A stretch of DNA of 64,000 nucleotides from Scylla paramamosain (lineage: Eukaryota > Arthropoda > Malacostraca > Decapoda > Portunidae), in contig NC_087166.1 in assembly GCF_035594125.1 (NCBI RefSeq), positions 22,170,766 to 22,234,765 of the forward strand. The letters run 5' to 3'. The translations under genes and the position numbers were made by a program. How positions within the stretch are numbered: position 1 is the first letter of the stretch; every line of letters starts with the position of its first letter. Shown here piece by piece: positions 13,596-27,029 of the stretch. The notes under the pieces were generated by a model that did not search any database, was not told where the DNA came from, and was given only the letters and a program-made list of their open reading frames with translations.

Positions 13596-13682
<87 letters not shown>
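13438..13682. repeat. (GAG)n and (GA)n
   Basis: A (GAG)n array at about 13438-13515, broken once by GAC, is followed after about 80 bases by a pure (GA)n at 13597-13682. Confidence 0.96.
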
Positions 13683-13686
<4 letters not shown>

Positions 13687-14021
13687 CTCGTTTCCAAGAA
13701 CTTGCTGAAAAAAATAAGAATACAAAATAAACCAATGAATCAGTACATAAGAACACAAGCGAGTCAAAAAAAAAAAACACAAACAAAATATTTCCAGTGT
13801 CATGAAGCGTGGAGGTTTGCAACAGGAAGAAAGACAGTTTATTTTTCCACGCCACTTACTATTCTTGTCCTCCAGTGGCATTTCCTTCCTCTCTTTTAAG
13901 CAAGAATACGAAATAGTGATGTTACTCTCTTCCGTCTTGTACTTATCATCTTTCTTTTCACGCTGCATCTCACCTCTATTTGTTCTTCCCTTCTTTATTC
14001 ATCTTTGTAACCTTTCTCTCC
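13683..14021. other. Unassigned spacer
   Basis: Mixed AT-rich DNA; frames here extend from the neighbouring microsatellites. No gene is recognised. Confidence 0.45.
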
Positions 14022-14199
14022 CTCCCTCTCTCTCTCTCTCTCTTTTTCTGATTCTCCTGTGTTTTGTCTTTCTCTTTCTTTCTTTTTGCTTCGTCTCTTT
14101 GTGTCTGTGTCTGTCTATCTGTCTGTCTGTCTGTCTGTTTGTCTGTCACTATGTCCTGTCTGTCTGTCTATTTGTGTATGTCCTTCTGTCTGGTGTGTC

Positions 14200-14251
<52 letters not shown>

Positions 14252-14260
14252 ACCCTCATT

Positions 14261-14339
<79 letters not shown>

Positions 14340-14456
14340 GCCCATAACCATCTGGAGCCGAAATTAGACAGCCACGTCTGACTCTCGGAAAATAAAACAC
14401 ACACCAAAAGAAAAAAAAAGAAAAAAAAGAAAAAAAAAAGAAAAAAAGAAAAAAAA
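14022..14456. repeat. (CT)n / (AG)n perfect hairpin with (TGTC)n and A-rich flank
   Basis: Imperfect (TGTC)n occupies about 14105-14170. A pure (CT)n at 14207-14247 is followed after only 16 bases by a pure (AG)n at 14264-14337. The two arms are complementary, giving a potential stem of about 40 base pairs with a very short loop. An A-rich tract with G every 7-10 bases occupies 14404-14456. Confidence 0.93.
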
Positions 14457-14946
14457 ATCTTCCCACAGGACAAACTGGCATTTCCTACTTGGAGAAAAAC
14501 CACTTCAGGAAAAAGTCGCAGCAGGCAAACACGGAGGAGGGCGAGAAGAAAAGTGTACGGCATAGCGACTGGCGGGGAATGTTATATTAGGATGTGATTT
14601 GAGACGTGAGAAAAAAAGACAAGGAGGGAATTAGTTCTAGTCGTAGTGTTCTCTTATGTTTGTGGTGGTAGTGGTGATGGTGGTGGTGGGAATACTATAA
14701 CAGTGAGGTACAGAAGGCACGGAGTGGGTATAGCAACTGCGACACGTGGTTTGCGATCGGTAGCGTTGTGTGATATGACAGTCCCAAACACGCCGCGTTA
14801 TCCGCATCTTTTCATTTCACGTCAACGAGATTGGCCAAGGTAACGAAAAGGGGAGTAAAAAAGTCCAGTGAAAGTGCCAGTCCCCTTAAGACAGCATTCC
14901 GAAGTGAAGTGTGTTGCAAGGAAATCTATCTAGCACATCTTTCCTA
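14457..14946. other. Unassigned DNA
   Basis: Mixed-composition DNA with a small (GGT)n at about 14660-14690. No gene is recognised. Confidence 0.45.
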
Positions 14947-15134
14947 AACCATTAAGCACTGTGAGATATTTCATCTTGCTCTACACCCACCTCTCAACAC
15001 TATACTGGCTAGAGATTCCCCAGAAAAAAAAAACATTCTTCTAAGCCCTTTTCTTTCTTCTAGACGCTTATAAAGGTTCCATAGCATTGACCTTCGTGCT
15101 GTGAATGTTTGCTTTTCGCAGGGAAAAGGGTTGA
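14947..15134 (+). mobile_element. TTAACCC-TIR element, copy 2
   Basis: The left end TAAACCATTAAGCACTGTGA is diverged. The interior CACCTCTCAACACTATACTGG and CTTTCTTCTAGACGCTTATA match copies 1, 3 and 4. The right end TTCGCAGGGAAAAGGGTTGA is a good match to GCAGTGAAAGGGTTAA. Its length of about 188 bases suggests a small deletion relative to copy 1. Confidence 0.7.
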
Positions 15135-15544
15135 GTGACAAGAACCACATGAACACAGGATCCACGTGTTACTATATTTTCATGCCTTATCTTATCACTC
15201 TGAAAACTCTAATAATGTAATGAGAAGAGGGATGAATGGTAAGACTTACTTACGTATTCCTAAATGTTCCCAGTGTCTAACGTCGACTACTTTACTGAAC
15301 TTTACTGAACACTATTGGGAATTTCAAAGATATTTTCATTTGGCTGGTGACTGAAAAGCTTTGATATCCAGTGGAAATCTTCAAGGTTTCCCGCTCCTCT
15401 GATGGCCGAGTCAGTAAAACATAGTAAGAGTTTTCGTTCTCGGGGCAAGAAGGAGCAATGCGTGCCTCTTCTGCTCTACCGAGGCTGCTGGCGGCTGCGC
15501 GGCGTCCACACCAAGTCACCTGTTGCCTAAATTCGAAATGTGAA
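15135..15544. other. Unassigned DNA
   Basis: A mixed spacer. A local direct repeat ACTTTACTGA lies at about 15289-15307. No gene is seen. Confidence 0.45.
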
Positions 15545-15830
15545 GTGTGAAGCAAGAGGCGGTGGCGAGGCGTGGAGGGCAGGTACTGTTAAAAGAGGTG
15601 GAGAGGTGTGAAGCAAGAGGCGGTGGCGAGACGTGGAGGGCAGGTACTGTTAAAAGAGGTGGAGAGGTGTGAAGGAAGAGGCGGTGGCGAGACGTGGAGG
15701 GCAGGTACTGTTAAAAGAGGTGGAGAGGTGCGAAGCAAGAGATGGTGGCGAGGCGTGGAGGGCAGGTACTGTTAAAAGAGGTGGAGGTGTGTGAAGGAAG
15801 AGGCGGTGGCGAGGCGTGGTTGCTACAGCA
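15545..15830. repeat. Minisatellite, 61-base unit, about 4.6 copies
   Basis: A GC-richer unit containing GTGTGAAGCAAGAGGCGGTGG, CGTGGAGGGCAGGTACTGTT and AAAAGAGGTGGAGAG repeats with a regular 61-base period from about 15545 to 15830. Copies differ at only a few positions (AAGCAAG or AAGGAAG, GAGGC or GAGAC), so this array is much younger than the other tandem arrays in the window. The last copy is truncated after GAGGCGTGG. Confidence 0.97.
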
Positions 15831-16417
15831 GTACTTTAAAGTGTGGACGAAGATAAAGGAGGTCGTAATAGGTGGAAGCAGGCAGGTGAGGAGGGCGTGG
15901 CGGACATTTTACACGCCCTTTCCCTCATGTTCATCTGCGTCTTCTTACCTTAACAGACACCTGAAGAAACGGAGACGCGGTCCTGAAACGAGGAAATGTA
16001 TGTTTAAATAGGGTAAGTATATCATCGTGTCAGTTACATTACTATTCTGTGTATGTGCCACAGTGTTATCCCATCTACTGCCTTGCTATTTCATCTATAT
16101 TCCACTGTGTTATTCCGTCTATTTTCTTGCTATTTAGTGTGGAATAGTGCAACCAAACAGTCTAGTAAGAATCGAAAGCTTAGTTAGTGATTGTCATTCT
16201 TTCTAGTTTTTCGTTATCAGGAAAGAGATAAGTAAATATTAAAAAGTAAATGCTAGAAAAAAAAATATTACATAAAAAAGGGAAAAAAACATCAGAAAAT
16301 TACATGAGCAGATAACAGAAAACAAATATTCGAGAAAGCAGAGACGTAAATTGAAAAAAAAAAAAAGAATATACCAGAAACACTTTTTAAATATGAAATG
16401 TAGCTTTAGGGTATTAA

Positions 16418-16419
<2 letters not shown>
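15831..16419. other. Unassigned AT-rich DNA
   Basis: A two-copy TCTACTGCCTTGCTATTT / TCTATTTTCTTGCTATTT duplication lies at about 16074-16132. An AACAG acceptor-like and GGGTAAGTAT donor-like pair at 15955-16015 encloses a segment with stops in all frames, so it is not a coding exon. Confidence 0.5.

Positions 16420-16475
<56 letters not shown>
16420..16475. repeat. (CA)n microsatellite
   Basis: A pure CA tract of about 55 bases. Confidence 0.98.
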
Positions 16476-16476
<1 letters not shown>

Positions 16477-16888
16477 TCCCCTTTGAGTTACGCCTCCAAA
16501 CGCTTTTAACTTGCACCTTTTACCTCCGTGATTACTTGACAGAAGTGAAAATTAAAAATACGACGAGTCAATTTCCTTTCATTAGATGTGCCGGCGATAC
16601 TGCCACGGCCTGAGCAACGCGGCGCCTGGCACTCGGCAATTCATGAATCCCTGCGGAGACCAGACAGCGGCACGGCGGCGACGGCGGCGCATATACACGA
16701 GGCACGGAGGCACGCAGAAGGGGAGAGGCGCAGCAGAGGGGAATCTGAACTCATTCTGTCGCTGACTTATTGATGTTGTTGCTGTTGTTGTATCTAAACA
16801 CCTTATGGGTCGCTTATTGTTATCGTTGTTATTGTTGTTGTTTGTTTTAGTGGTAATAGTAATGTAGTAGTGGTATTTGTAAAAGGTA
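16476..16888. other. Unassigned DNA with a GC-rich patch
   Basis: The patch at 16590-16740 is GC-rich with CGGCG runs. The 61-codon plus-strand frame across it has no recognisable content. Confidence 0.45.
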
Positions 16889-16949
16889 CAGCAGCAGCAG
16901 CGGCAGCGGCAGCAGCAGCAGCAGCAGCGGCAGTAGCAGCAACAGCAGT

Positions 16950-16995
<46 letters not shown>

Positions 16996-17119
16996 CCAGC
17001 ACCAGCAGCAGCAGCAGCGGCAGCAGGAGGAGGAAGAGGAAGAGCAAGAAGAATATTAGTAGTAGTATTAATATCATTTTCTATCATCATTATTTTTCTT
17101 CTTTTTCTTCTTAATGTTC

Positions 17120-17170
<51 letters not shown>

Positions 17171-17180
17171 ATTATTATTA
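16889..17180. repeat. (CAG)n-rich array followed by (ATT)n
   Basis: An imperfect GCA/GCG/CAA/GTA trinucleotide array occupies 16889-17025 and passes through a GGA/AGA segment. (ATT)n lies at about 17124-17180. The array translates as poly-Ala or poly-Gln depending on frame. No flanking exon signals support coding use. Confidence 0.93.
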
Positions 17181-17309
17181 TTTTCTTATTATTATCATTA
17201 TTACTACCATCATCATCATAAATAGCAACATCATTATCACCATTTTTCGTACCAGTATATTCGTTGTATCAGAAAAAAAATTCCAAATCTTGATCCATGA
17301 GGACTGCAC

Positions 17310-17768
<459 letters not shown>

Positions 17769-18060
17769 ATGCAAGGTAAATTTTTCTCTTTCTTCTTTTA
17801 CCGGCACAATTGCAGCTACTTTTATTACTACGAGTACTACTGCTGCTATCATTGTCCCTTTTCTCTCCTATCTAACCTCAAGTATTTTCTCTCCCTCTTT
17901 GTGCTTCTACAGTTAACATGTAAGGAAAGTTTTCTCATTCTTCTACCGGTATTACTGTTACTATTACTACTATTACTACTGCTGCTATCATTGTCTCTTT
18001 TCTCTGCTCTTTAACATCAAGTATTTCCTCTCCCTCTATGTGATATTCTTATTACTGCTA
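17769..18060. repeat. Two-copy tandem duplication, about 149-base unit
   Basis: Copy one starts ATGCAAGGTAAATTTTTCTC at 17769 and copy two starts ATGTAAGGAAAGTTTTCTC at 17918. Both continue with TTCTTCT.TACCGG, ACTACTGCTGCTATCATTGT and CAAGTATTT.CTCTCCCTCT in the same order. The (ACT)n inside differs in length between copies. Confidence 0.9.
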
Positions 18061-18897
18061 TATACTACCGCTAACACGACCATTAATACTACTACCATCA
18101 CCACCTTCCATTCGCTACCTGTGCATATATCTGTACCTTCGCCAATACTGATTTTTTTTTTTTCTGATATTTGTGACGACTCTACGTACACAACTTCTTA
18201 ATATTCTTCATGTCTTTTTCTAGTATTTTTTTTTTTCCTTTTCTCTTTGACCACTGCATCGTTTCTGGCTATTAAGTTATCAATAGTTCACTTCCTTATA
18301 GATTAATTTAGAGATTGATTACTTGTTTAAAATTTTCACTGATAGATTGACCGAGTAGTTCTTTAGTTGACTGAATGAGTAGCCGACTAACAGACTGAAT
18401 GACTGACTGACCTGACTTTTTTTTACTTAATGATTTAAATATTTCTTAATTTAACAGCAACAGTCGTCACGCCCAACTAGCATTCACCAATAAACATTCC
18501 TTCCTTCCTCTCACTTCCCCTGAATTTGTCGCCTGCTATGTCAACAGCTTAGGTTTCGCTTCATATCCATTAGTCCTGCTGTACGCATTTCTTTGATTTC
18601 AATGTCACACGTACAGTCCAGGACAATAGTAAGATACATCACTCACTACAGCACTCACTTCCATTGCGCCCTCGCCTTTACCTGTAATGATCCGTGACGA
18701 GTTGGTTGTCAGGTTTTGCAAGGAGTCAGGATATCAGTGAGGTTGGGATTGAGAGGAAACACTGAAAAAAATTCATGATAAAACTACATTTTAAGAGAGA
18801 GATAGGAAGGAATGGATTCTCAGAGTGGTTGGAAACACTCATTAATCAGGTTCTTAGTGTTGGTTCGCTAGGGAGCTTTTAAAAGATTAGACGAATT
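18061..18897. other. Unassigned AT-rich DNA
   Basis: The segment holds poly-T runs and scattered GACTGA repeats at about 18360-18415. A minus-strand acceptor/donor pair at about 18682-18758 encloses a segment with stops in every frame and is not called. Confidence 0.5.
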
Positions 18898-19003
18898 TAT
18901 TTATGAAGATGGTAGGTGGAAATATGTAGATATGTTTCATGTAGAGACTGCCACGTGTACACCTGACGGCTTCTTGCAGCTTCCCTTGTTCTTTTTTTAT
19001 GTT
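18898..19003 (+). repeat. GACTGCCACGTGTA dispersed repeat, copy 1
   Basis: The sequence GAGACTGCCACGTGTACACC followed by TGACGGCTTCTTGCAGCTTC recurs almost exactly at 33769-33872 in the same orientation. Both copies are preceded by a GGTAGGT-rich stretch and followed by CTTTGTT/CTTGTT. It looks like the 3' end of an interspersed element; the class is unknown. Confidence 0.8.
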
Positions 19004-19149
19004 CTTAGCAGAATAGGACTGAGTGCGGAAGGTTAGTGGTGGTGAAGGTTACTCAACATCTCAACATCGATCTGACCTCCTGGATTGTGTTAACTGTCAT
19101 GTGCTTACTCATCAATCTAATTTCAAAGTTAAATACGTACGCAGCGTTT

Positions 19150-19367
19150 TCAAGTTTTGCGATTCACCAACACTGTGTTCTCCGTGACGCATTTCAAGCC
19201 GCGTGATTTTACGATCTCCTCTCCACCCCCAGTTTAATTTTCATCGGTTACGTTTTTTTCTTTTTCTTTTTTCTTTTTTTTTTTTTTTGCTTTCTCACTT
19301 TTATTTTTTTCACGAGCGTATTCCCTGTAACGCACTTCAAATAGCTCAGGTTTTGTGATGTTTTATA

Positions 19368-19452
<85 letters not shown>
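19150..19452. repeat. Degenerate duplication with (CT)n
   Basis: CCGTGACGCATTTCAAG at about 19182 is echoed by CTGTAACGCACTTCAAA at about 19325, each followed by a GTGAT.TT block. In the second copy a (CT)n of about 80 bases, interrupted by CC near 19413, occupies the position of a short CTCCTCTCC in the first. Confidence 0.6.
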
Positions 19453-19455
<3 letters not shown>

Positions 19456-19769
19456 ATTTATCATCACCATGGACGATGATATTCAGGTTTTTTTTTTTTT
19501 TTTAGCAGTTCTTTCCCTTTTAGCTTTTTTTTTTCTCTCTTTTTTGATAATATAATTGTTCGTTTTGTGTGTCGAGTGACCTGCTCTTAAACTCTGATCT
19601 TTCGTGCTAATTGCTTACTTACAGTGATCGCTTCTTGTACTAGTTTCGGCTCTTGTCTTCTTTCGTCCCTACCACACGCAGTACTTGCACCTACTACCTA
19701 CTCCACCGCACTCACTACCTACACTTCCTCTTTAACAAATGCCCTCTGAACCTTGCTATTAATATCTCT
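19453..19769. other. T-rich spacer
   Basis: T-rich DNA with no gene recognised. Confidence 0.5.
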
Positions 19770-20300
19770 AGTTTCGAGGCACAGGTTTCCATTGTTTTTC
19801 CATGTTTAAGTAATGCCAATAACAGCAATAACACCCCCTATTACCTTATTTACATTACCTTATTAATACTCTCTTTCTCTTTTGTGGCAGAGGTTCCCAT
19901 TCTTTTCTAAGGTTGAGTGATACAGATAACAACAATAAAAGGCACAATAAGCTCACCTCTTGTCCTGCGGCTGAGTTTTCATTATTTTGTAAGCTTAAAT
20001 AACACCAGTAACAAAAATAACACGACCTTTATCTTATTAATAGTATTTTTTTCTTTTATAGTGGAGGTTTTTATTCTTTTCCTCAGCTTCACTAATGCCA
20101 ATAACAAGAATAACAACAAAAAAAACACCCATTCAGGTCCTCGTTTTGAGGCAGAAATTTCCAATTTCAATGAAAACAATAACACGCAAATTATCTTACT
20201 ATTAGTACTTTTTTTTTTGGGGGGGGGGCAAGCCTTTCCATTCCCTTTCTAAGCTGAAGCAATGCCAATAACAACAATAACACCCCCAATAAGTCAAACC
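19770..20300. repeat. Degenerate tandem array, about 80-105-base unit, six copies
   Basis: Successive units carry GGCA(G)AGGTTT(C)CATT(C)TTTT at about 19776, 19886, 19965, 20061, 20148 and 20230. Each is followed by an AATGCCAATAACA.CAATAACA block and then CTTATTA(A)TA. A poly-T/poly-G junction at about 20209-20228 interrupts the last unit. The units are strongly diverged. Confidence 0.82.
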
Positions 20301-20569
20301 AAATGCATACTCATCAATGTGCCAACTCGCCAAACTGCCAGTGTCAAAACCATTACTCAGTGCGGGAGGGTGGTGCCAATATTTCATTTGCTTCATATAT
20401 CAAACAGTACTTTAAGCTGACCTACGCTGAGTTTACATTCCCCACTCATGCTGCTCACTTACTGGATGTGCTTCGTCGCCTCTGTATACCATTACAACAT
20501 ACCATTGATGTTCAGATTGTGTCTCTTCATATGCTCTTCACATGACCTTTCATTCTTACTTCTCGGGGT
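20301..20569. other. Unassigned DNA
   Basis: The 80-codon plus-strand frame here has ordinary amino acid composition, but no signal supports translation and I do not recognise it. Confidence 0.4.
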
Positions 20570-20860
20570 CAAGATACTAAAGTTACAAATATTCCAGTGT
20601 ATTTTCTTCATATTATCTGTAAAGTTTTGTTTCTTTTCCCTTAGACAAACAGGCGATACAGGACCTTGTTGCTCTCCATCTATTATTCATATTTCATACT
20701 ATTCATACAATACTATTATTATATTATACTGTTCATATTTCATCCTTCTTTCCCTTCTTAAGTCTTAGACACTCCAATCACGAATATTCCAGTGCATTTT
20801 TCACTTTTTTTCTACGGATAAAGTTTGTTCCTTTCTCTTAGACAAGCAAGCGATCATGAC
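20570..20860. repeat. Two-copy duplication, about 190-base period
   Basis: AATATTCCAGTGTATTTT, then AAAGTTTTGTTTCTTTTCCC and TTAGACAAACAGGCGAT in the first copy match AATATTCCAGTGCATTTT, AAAGTTTGTTCCTTTCTC and TTAGACAAGCAAGCGAT in the second, in the same order. Confidence 0.85.
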
Positions 20861-20891
20861 CGTCTAACTACGGCGCATGAAACCTAATCAA

Positions 20892-21649
<758 letters not shown>

Positions 21650-22330
21650 TGAGGGAAGAATGAGCAGCAAAACAACCAGACCTTTCCTGACTTGGGGGAG
21701 AGGAAGACGATCTCATCTGAAGGATATTTATAAAGCAATACAGTTATACTAGATTGGTTACTAAAGAAGAAGGAATAGAATGAGAAAAGAAAGAGAACTA
21801 GATCTTTCGTAACTTGGGAAGAGAAGGAAGACAATAATAGGTTAAAAAAAAAAATAATAGAACAATACAGTTATACTATTTAAAAAAAAATGAAGAAGGA
21901 ATACAACAATAAAAAAAGCAAGCTCATCCAAAGAAAATCTATACAGCAATGCAGTTATACTAATTTTGGAGATTGAAAAGAAGGAATGCAGCAATAAAAA
22001 GAAGCCAACTAGATCTTTCGTGACTTGGAAAGACAAGGAAGACAATCACACCTCAAGGAAATCTATATAGCAAAACAATCATACTGTTTTTGAAGGATGA
22101 AGAAAAGGAGGAATACAACAAGAAAAGGAAGAGAACCAGACCTTTCGTGACATGAAAAGAAAATAAAGGCAATCCCCAATCGAGGACATTTATATAGCAA
22201 TACAATTATACCATTTCGATGACTGAAAAGGAAAGAAATACAACAAGAAAGGAAGACAGGTCCCATCAAGGAAATTTAGACAGAAAACAAATATACCACT
22301 TTGACGACTAAAACAGAAAGAACGCAATAT
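21650..22330. repeat. Degenerate tandem array, about 120-130-base unit, five to six copies
   Basis: The motif (A)CCAGACCTTTCCTGACTTGG at 21676 recurs as CTAGATCTTTCGTAACTTGG at 21799, CTAGATCTTTCGTGACTTGG at 22009 and CCAGACCTTTCGTGACATGA at 22136. Between them the block AAGGA(A)TATTTATA(A)AGCAATACAGTTATACTA and GGAATACAACAA repeats at the same phase. Copies near 21880 and 22260 lack the first motif. Confidence 0.87.
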
Positions 22331-23099
22331 AAAAAGAGTTTAAGAGTCACCTTTGTTATTGACTCGAGAGAAAGGAACAGTGAAATTATACGTTTACGAT
22401 TTAAGGCGAAATGTAGAAAGAAAAACAAGAATACGAAAATCATTGGGAAAATAATGAGCGAAGGCAAAATATCAGACTAAGAATGATTTAAGAAAAATAA
22501 TTGAATCAAAACAACCTTAATTTTATGTCATTTAAGAGGAAAGAACTACACTAAAACCATTATACATCTTTACGATTTCTGCGTAATGAGCAGAAAAAAA
22601 AAGTCTATTCACGGAGGATTTTCATCAAATGAAGCAGAGGAAAACGACGCAAGAAAACATTCAACTCGTTACAGTGATTAAAAAAAAAATGAAAAAAAGA
22701 AACACAAAAACAAGTAAAGTACATTTTTAAAATTTTTTTTTACAGAGACACGACGCAACATTTTATTCTATTCTCCCTGGAAAACAAAAGAGGAGGAAAT
22801 AAGTATTAAGAAAATTATCATTAGGTACGGTAAAAACGACTCAATGAAGCGACGCGTAAGGAAGGGCAGGACGCGCACAATGGGAGGCAGGCGTCAGGCG
22901 CAACAAAGGCGAGGTGAGGAGAGCAGCAGCCAGGGAACAATGGGGTGTGCTGGGATGCTGGGAGGGGCGACGACGTGGCAACAGGGCAGCGTGTGCGTGA
23001 AGGTGACGGAAGGTGAATGCTGTTACTGGCAATCCGCTGCAAGAAGATGATGACTACTACTGTTATTACTACTTCCACTACTACTGATACTATAAGACA
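22331..23099. other. Unassigned DNA
   Basis: A-rich up to about 22830, then a GC-richer patch to 23045. A 68-codon plus-strand frame at 22844-23050 shows no recognisable features. Confidence 0.45.
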
Positions 23100-23217
23100 A
23101 GAACAAGACCAGTAACAACAACAATAGCAACAACAACAATAACAACAATAGCAACAGCAGCAACAACAACAACAACACGACATCTGTTTACAAGATGACA
23201 ACGACAATAACATCCGG

Positions 23218-23264
<47 letters not shown>

Positions 23265-23447
23265 TTTACTATTACTACTGCTGCTTGCTGCTGCCACGTA
23301 TAAACACTACTACTACTACTACTACTACTACAATAACAAGAATGACGATAACAATAAGACAAATAACAACAAAAGCAAACAAAAATATATTCATATAATT
23401 CACAAACAGAATTTTTAAGGTACAACTAAAAAAGCTAAACATTATGA

Positions 23448-23481
<34 letters not shown>

Positions 23482-23482
23482 C
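23100..23482. repeat. Trinucleotide cluster (CAA)n, (ACT)n and (CA)n
   Basis: Imperfect CAA repeats occupy 23100-23175, (ACT)n 23216-23264 and again 23306-23330, and (CA)n 23450-23481. The two (ACT)n blocks are separated by GCTGCTTGCTGCTGCC. Confidence 0.92.
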
Positions 23483-24370
<888 letters not shown>

Positions 24371-24483
24371 TACTATCTTTATCACCATCATCATCTTAGC
24401 ACTGCCTCAGCCTACCCAACAGCACCACTTGACAGGACGACAGAGGGAAAGAAAGCTAGAATGATATAAAACTAGAGTAGTGA

Positions 24484-24780
24484 AAGAGCCTTCCTTCCAT
24501 TCATCCATATACTACAAAGATATATGAGAGAAGAAACAAACAGTAACAGAAGTCTTAGTCCTTACAAGACTTTACGGGACAACTAGAATTACACAATGAA
24601 ATCTGTAAGTGTGAAAGTCTAGGTTTTGCTTTCACTTCTCCATATACTACGAGGACCTACAGAAATACTAAAGAGAAAACGAGAGGCAACACAGCTATTA
24701 GTTCTTATGAAGCTGCTTACAGAAACCACTGGAAGTATATTAAGAAATCTGTGAGGAAATACGAGTACATCCAACTGAAT
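24484..24780 (+). repeat. Tandem pair of the AGCAAACACCAGCAGG-type repeat
   Basis: CCATATACTACAAAGATAT at 24505 is repeated as CCATATACTACGAGGACCT at 24640, about 135 bases apart. Each is followed by an AGAAAC/AGAGGCAACA block and TTAGTCCTTACAAGACT or TTAGTTCTTATGAAGCT, the same layout as the copy at 6309-6400. Confidence 0.7.
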
Positions 24781-25503
24781 AATTAACTTTTCCTGAATAC
24801 TGGTGGACGCAAATAAATTAACACACTAGAAAAAGAAAAAAAAAACATCACGGAAACAAGATATCCTGCCTGTAGATCACTGGTAAACGCTAAAACTTTC
24901 CTCACGTTTGTTTCTCTTCCTTGCTACGACATGATCTGATTCACAAGAGGAGCATCAAGACACCTGAGAAACTAAACTGGTCATTTCTCTCAGTTCTCCT
25001 CTCGTTTCCTTTTGGGAATATCACTGAGCTGGCTTTTCTTCATTTCTTACTCATGTTTGTGTTCATCTGTCTTCTTGACGCGTACAAGAAAAAAGAAAAG
25101 TACAGAAAAGTCAAATCTAAAGCCAGAGACGTAGATTAGCAAAGACGAAAGCTTCCAACAATGAAGAATCCAACACATAATCTTCCCCGCATTATCTTCC
25201 GCCCCGTCACCACTAACTCGGCCGAACACTTCATCATACAGAACATAAGGCTATCCCGCACCCCGGTCTTAATGGTGACGCTAACTTGATGGACTGCACG
25301 TCATTAACCCGCCGCCACCCGCCGCCGCCTCGTGTCCTCCGCCCCGCTAACTGAGGTGACCGAGGAGAGGGCGGGTCAGGCTGCGATCTGCGTCTTGTCT
25401 CCCGTTGTGTCGTGAATGTGTGTCCCGCCTTGCCTCAGCTTGCTGGCCTCTGGGGGACTATTAGTGAGGCAGGGAAGGGGGTTACTGCACGCACGCACAC
25501 CCG

Positions 25504-25505
<2 letters not shown>
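24781..25505. other. Unassigned DNA
   Basis: AT-rich, then GC-rich at about 25195-25450. No gene is recognised; the 72-codon plus-strand frame at 24921 has no supporting signal. Confidence 0.45.
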
Positions 25506-25545
<40 letters not shown>

Positions 25546-25625
25546 ACATAAAAGGAGTTAAGTGGTGACAGGATAACACGAACATGCCTCAAATACTGTG
25601 TGCTACATCTAGTTAGACACACACA

Positions 25626-25689
<64 letters not shown>

Positions 25690-25790
25690 ATAGATGTATG
25701 AAGACAGGATGACACCAACCTGAATCAAACACTGTGCCAGCAACTCAGACACAGACACACACACATACTCACACACAGGCACACTCAAAA
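25506..25790. repeat. Tandem array with embedded (CA)n, about 110-120-base unit
   Basis: (CA)n tracts at 25506-25545 and 25615-25683 and a short one near 25755 alternate with related unique blocks. ACAGGATAACACGAACATGC with AATACTGTGTGC lies between the first two, and ACAGGATGACACCAACCTGA with ACACTGTGCCAGC between the last two. The dinucleotide is therefore part of an older tandem unit. Confidence 0.85.
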
Positions 25791-26181
25791 ACTCCCCTCA
25801 TATCCGCAAGAAAACTCCGCATCTCACAAACCCCGAAGGACAAATCCACAGGCACAATAAAGGAAAGGAAGAAAAAAAAAAAAAAAAAACGTGGCTAATA
25901 ATAATTGGAGCAAATATGTCAGTGAACACCAAACCTGCAAGGACCGCCGCTGTGCCCCCTCTCCCTCTGTCCTGTCCCCCCTCCCCCCCACCCTCCCGCC
26001 TCGGCATGACTGACGTTTTCATCAAGCAGGGAAGCATGCAAAGTATTTTTCATATATTAGCGCAAGCAGACTAATTATATAGACTCCACAAAAATACACG
26101 AGCTTCGAGTATGCATGGTTGTCAGCACGCACAGCCTCACACACTCAAAGCCCTGACTCAGGCCGCTCACGCATTCCCTCC
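25791..26181. other. Unassigned DNA
   Basis: The segment holds a poly-A run at about 25873-25890 and a C-rich patch at 25950-26000. No gene is recognised. Confidence 0.45.
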
Positions 26182-26183
26182 TG

Positions 26184-26259
<76 letters not shown>

Positions 26260-26491
26260 ATGTCCTACATTTAGTAACTATGTCGCCTCAATTGTGTTTA
26301 TAAACTATCCTGAAGCGGAGAAAATATATTGAGAGAACAGGAGTTTAAGTTTTGTTTGTGTTAATATTTCTTTAAACAGACAGACAGACAGACAGACAGA
26401 CAGACGGACAGACACAGACACACACACACACACAAGAACACCTTCTGAGAAGTTTGCAGGAGAGACTGATTCTGTTTCTCCCGCATTATGG

Positions 26492-26554
<63 letters not shown>
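26182..26554. repeat. (GT)n, (GACA)n-(CA)n and (CT)n cluster
   Basis: Pure (GT)n at 26182-26254, (GACA)n passing into (CA)n at 26376-26434, and pure (CT)n at 26494-26554. Confidence 0.96.
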
Positions 26555-26562
<8 letters not shown>

Positions 26563-26940
26563 TTTAACAAGCATTTTCGTTTCTTTCCCATTATATTTTC
26601 CTTCTTATCTACTTCCCTCTCATTCCCTTATTTTCTTTACCTTTCTTTCTACCTTTCATCTTCTTTTCTGTCATGCCTTGTTTTTCACTTTCCACACCAC
26701 CTCGTTTCCTTTTCCTTCTTTTATCTTCCTATGTACTTCAGTATACATCCCTCTTCCTTCCTATCCTTCTATCTACCCTCTAACACGGTTTAAATCTCCC
26801 TTAGTCCTTCACTCGCCTCCCTCCTTTAGTGCCTTCTCCATAACCTTCAGCATTCTACAGAGCCAGCTAAACTCAATCCCCCTGCCCTGCCCCGCCTTGC
26901 CGCCTTCACTCCCTCGTCAGTTCATCCTGCGGGCCTGAAC
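26555..26940 (+). repeat. Polypyrimidine-rich region
   Basis: C/T-rich DNA with CTTTCTTTC and CCTTCC words. Open frames rich in Ser, Phe and Leu are skew artefacts. Confidence 0.7.
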
Positions 26941-27029
26941 TCCCTCCTTAAACTCCTTAGCAAGTTAGTGTCCACTCCCAAAGTTTTATTCTTCACGCTG
27001 GCAGTGCATCACATCCCAGCCTGTTTGGT

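Noticed and set aside
15545..15830. CRISPR-like regular repeat spacing
   Set aside because: The whole 61-base period is repeated, with no unique spacers, in a eukaryotic context; it is an ordinary minisatellite.
15956..16013. Plus-strand exon-like segment before GGGTAAGTAT
   Set aside because: All frames contain stops; only a noncoding exon would be possible and nothing supports one.
16889..17025. Poly-Gln or poly-Ala coding repeat
   Set aside because: No flanking non-repeat coding sequence or splice signals; trinucleotides of many kinds occur throughout the window.
18682..18758. Minus-strand acceptor (TTTTTTTCAG) and donor (CAG then GTAAAGG) pair
   Set aside because: The enclosed segment has stop codons in all three frames, so it cannot be an internal coding exon.
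22844..23050. Arg/Gly-rich 68-codon frame
   Set aside because: Short, with overlapping frames on the other strand in a GC-rich patch; no recognisable motif.
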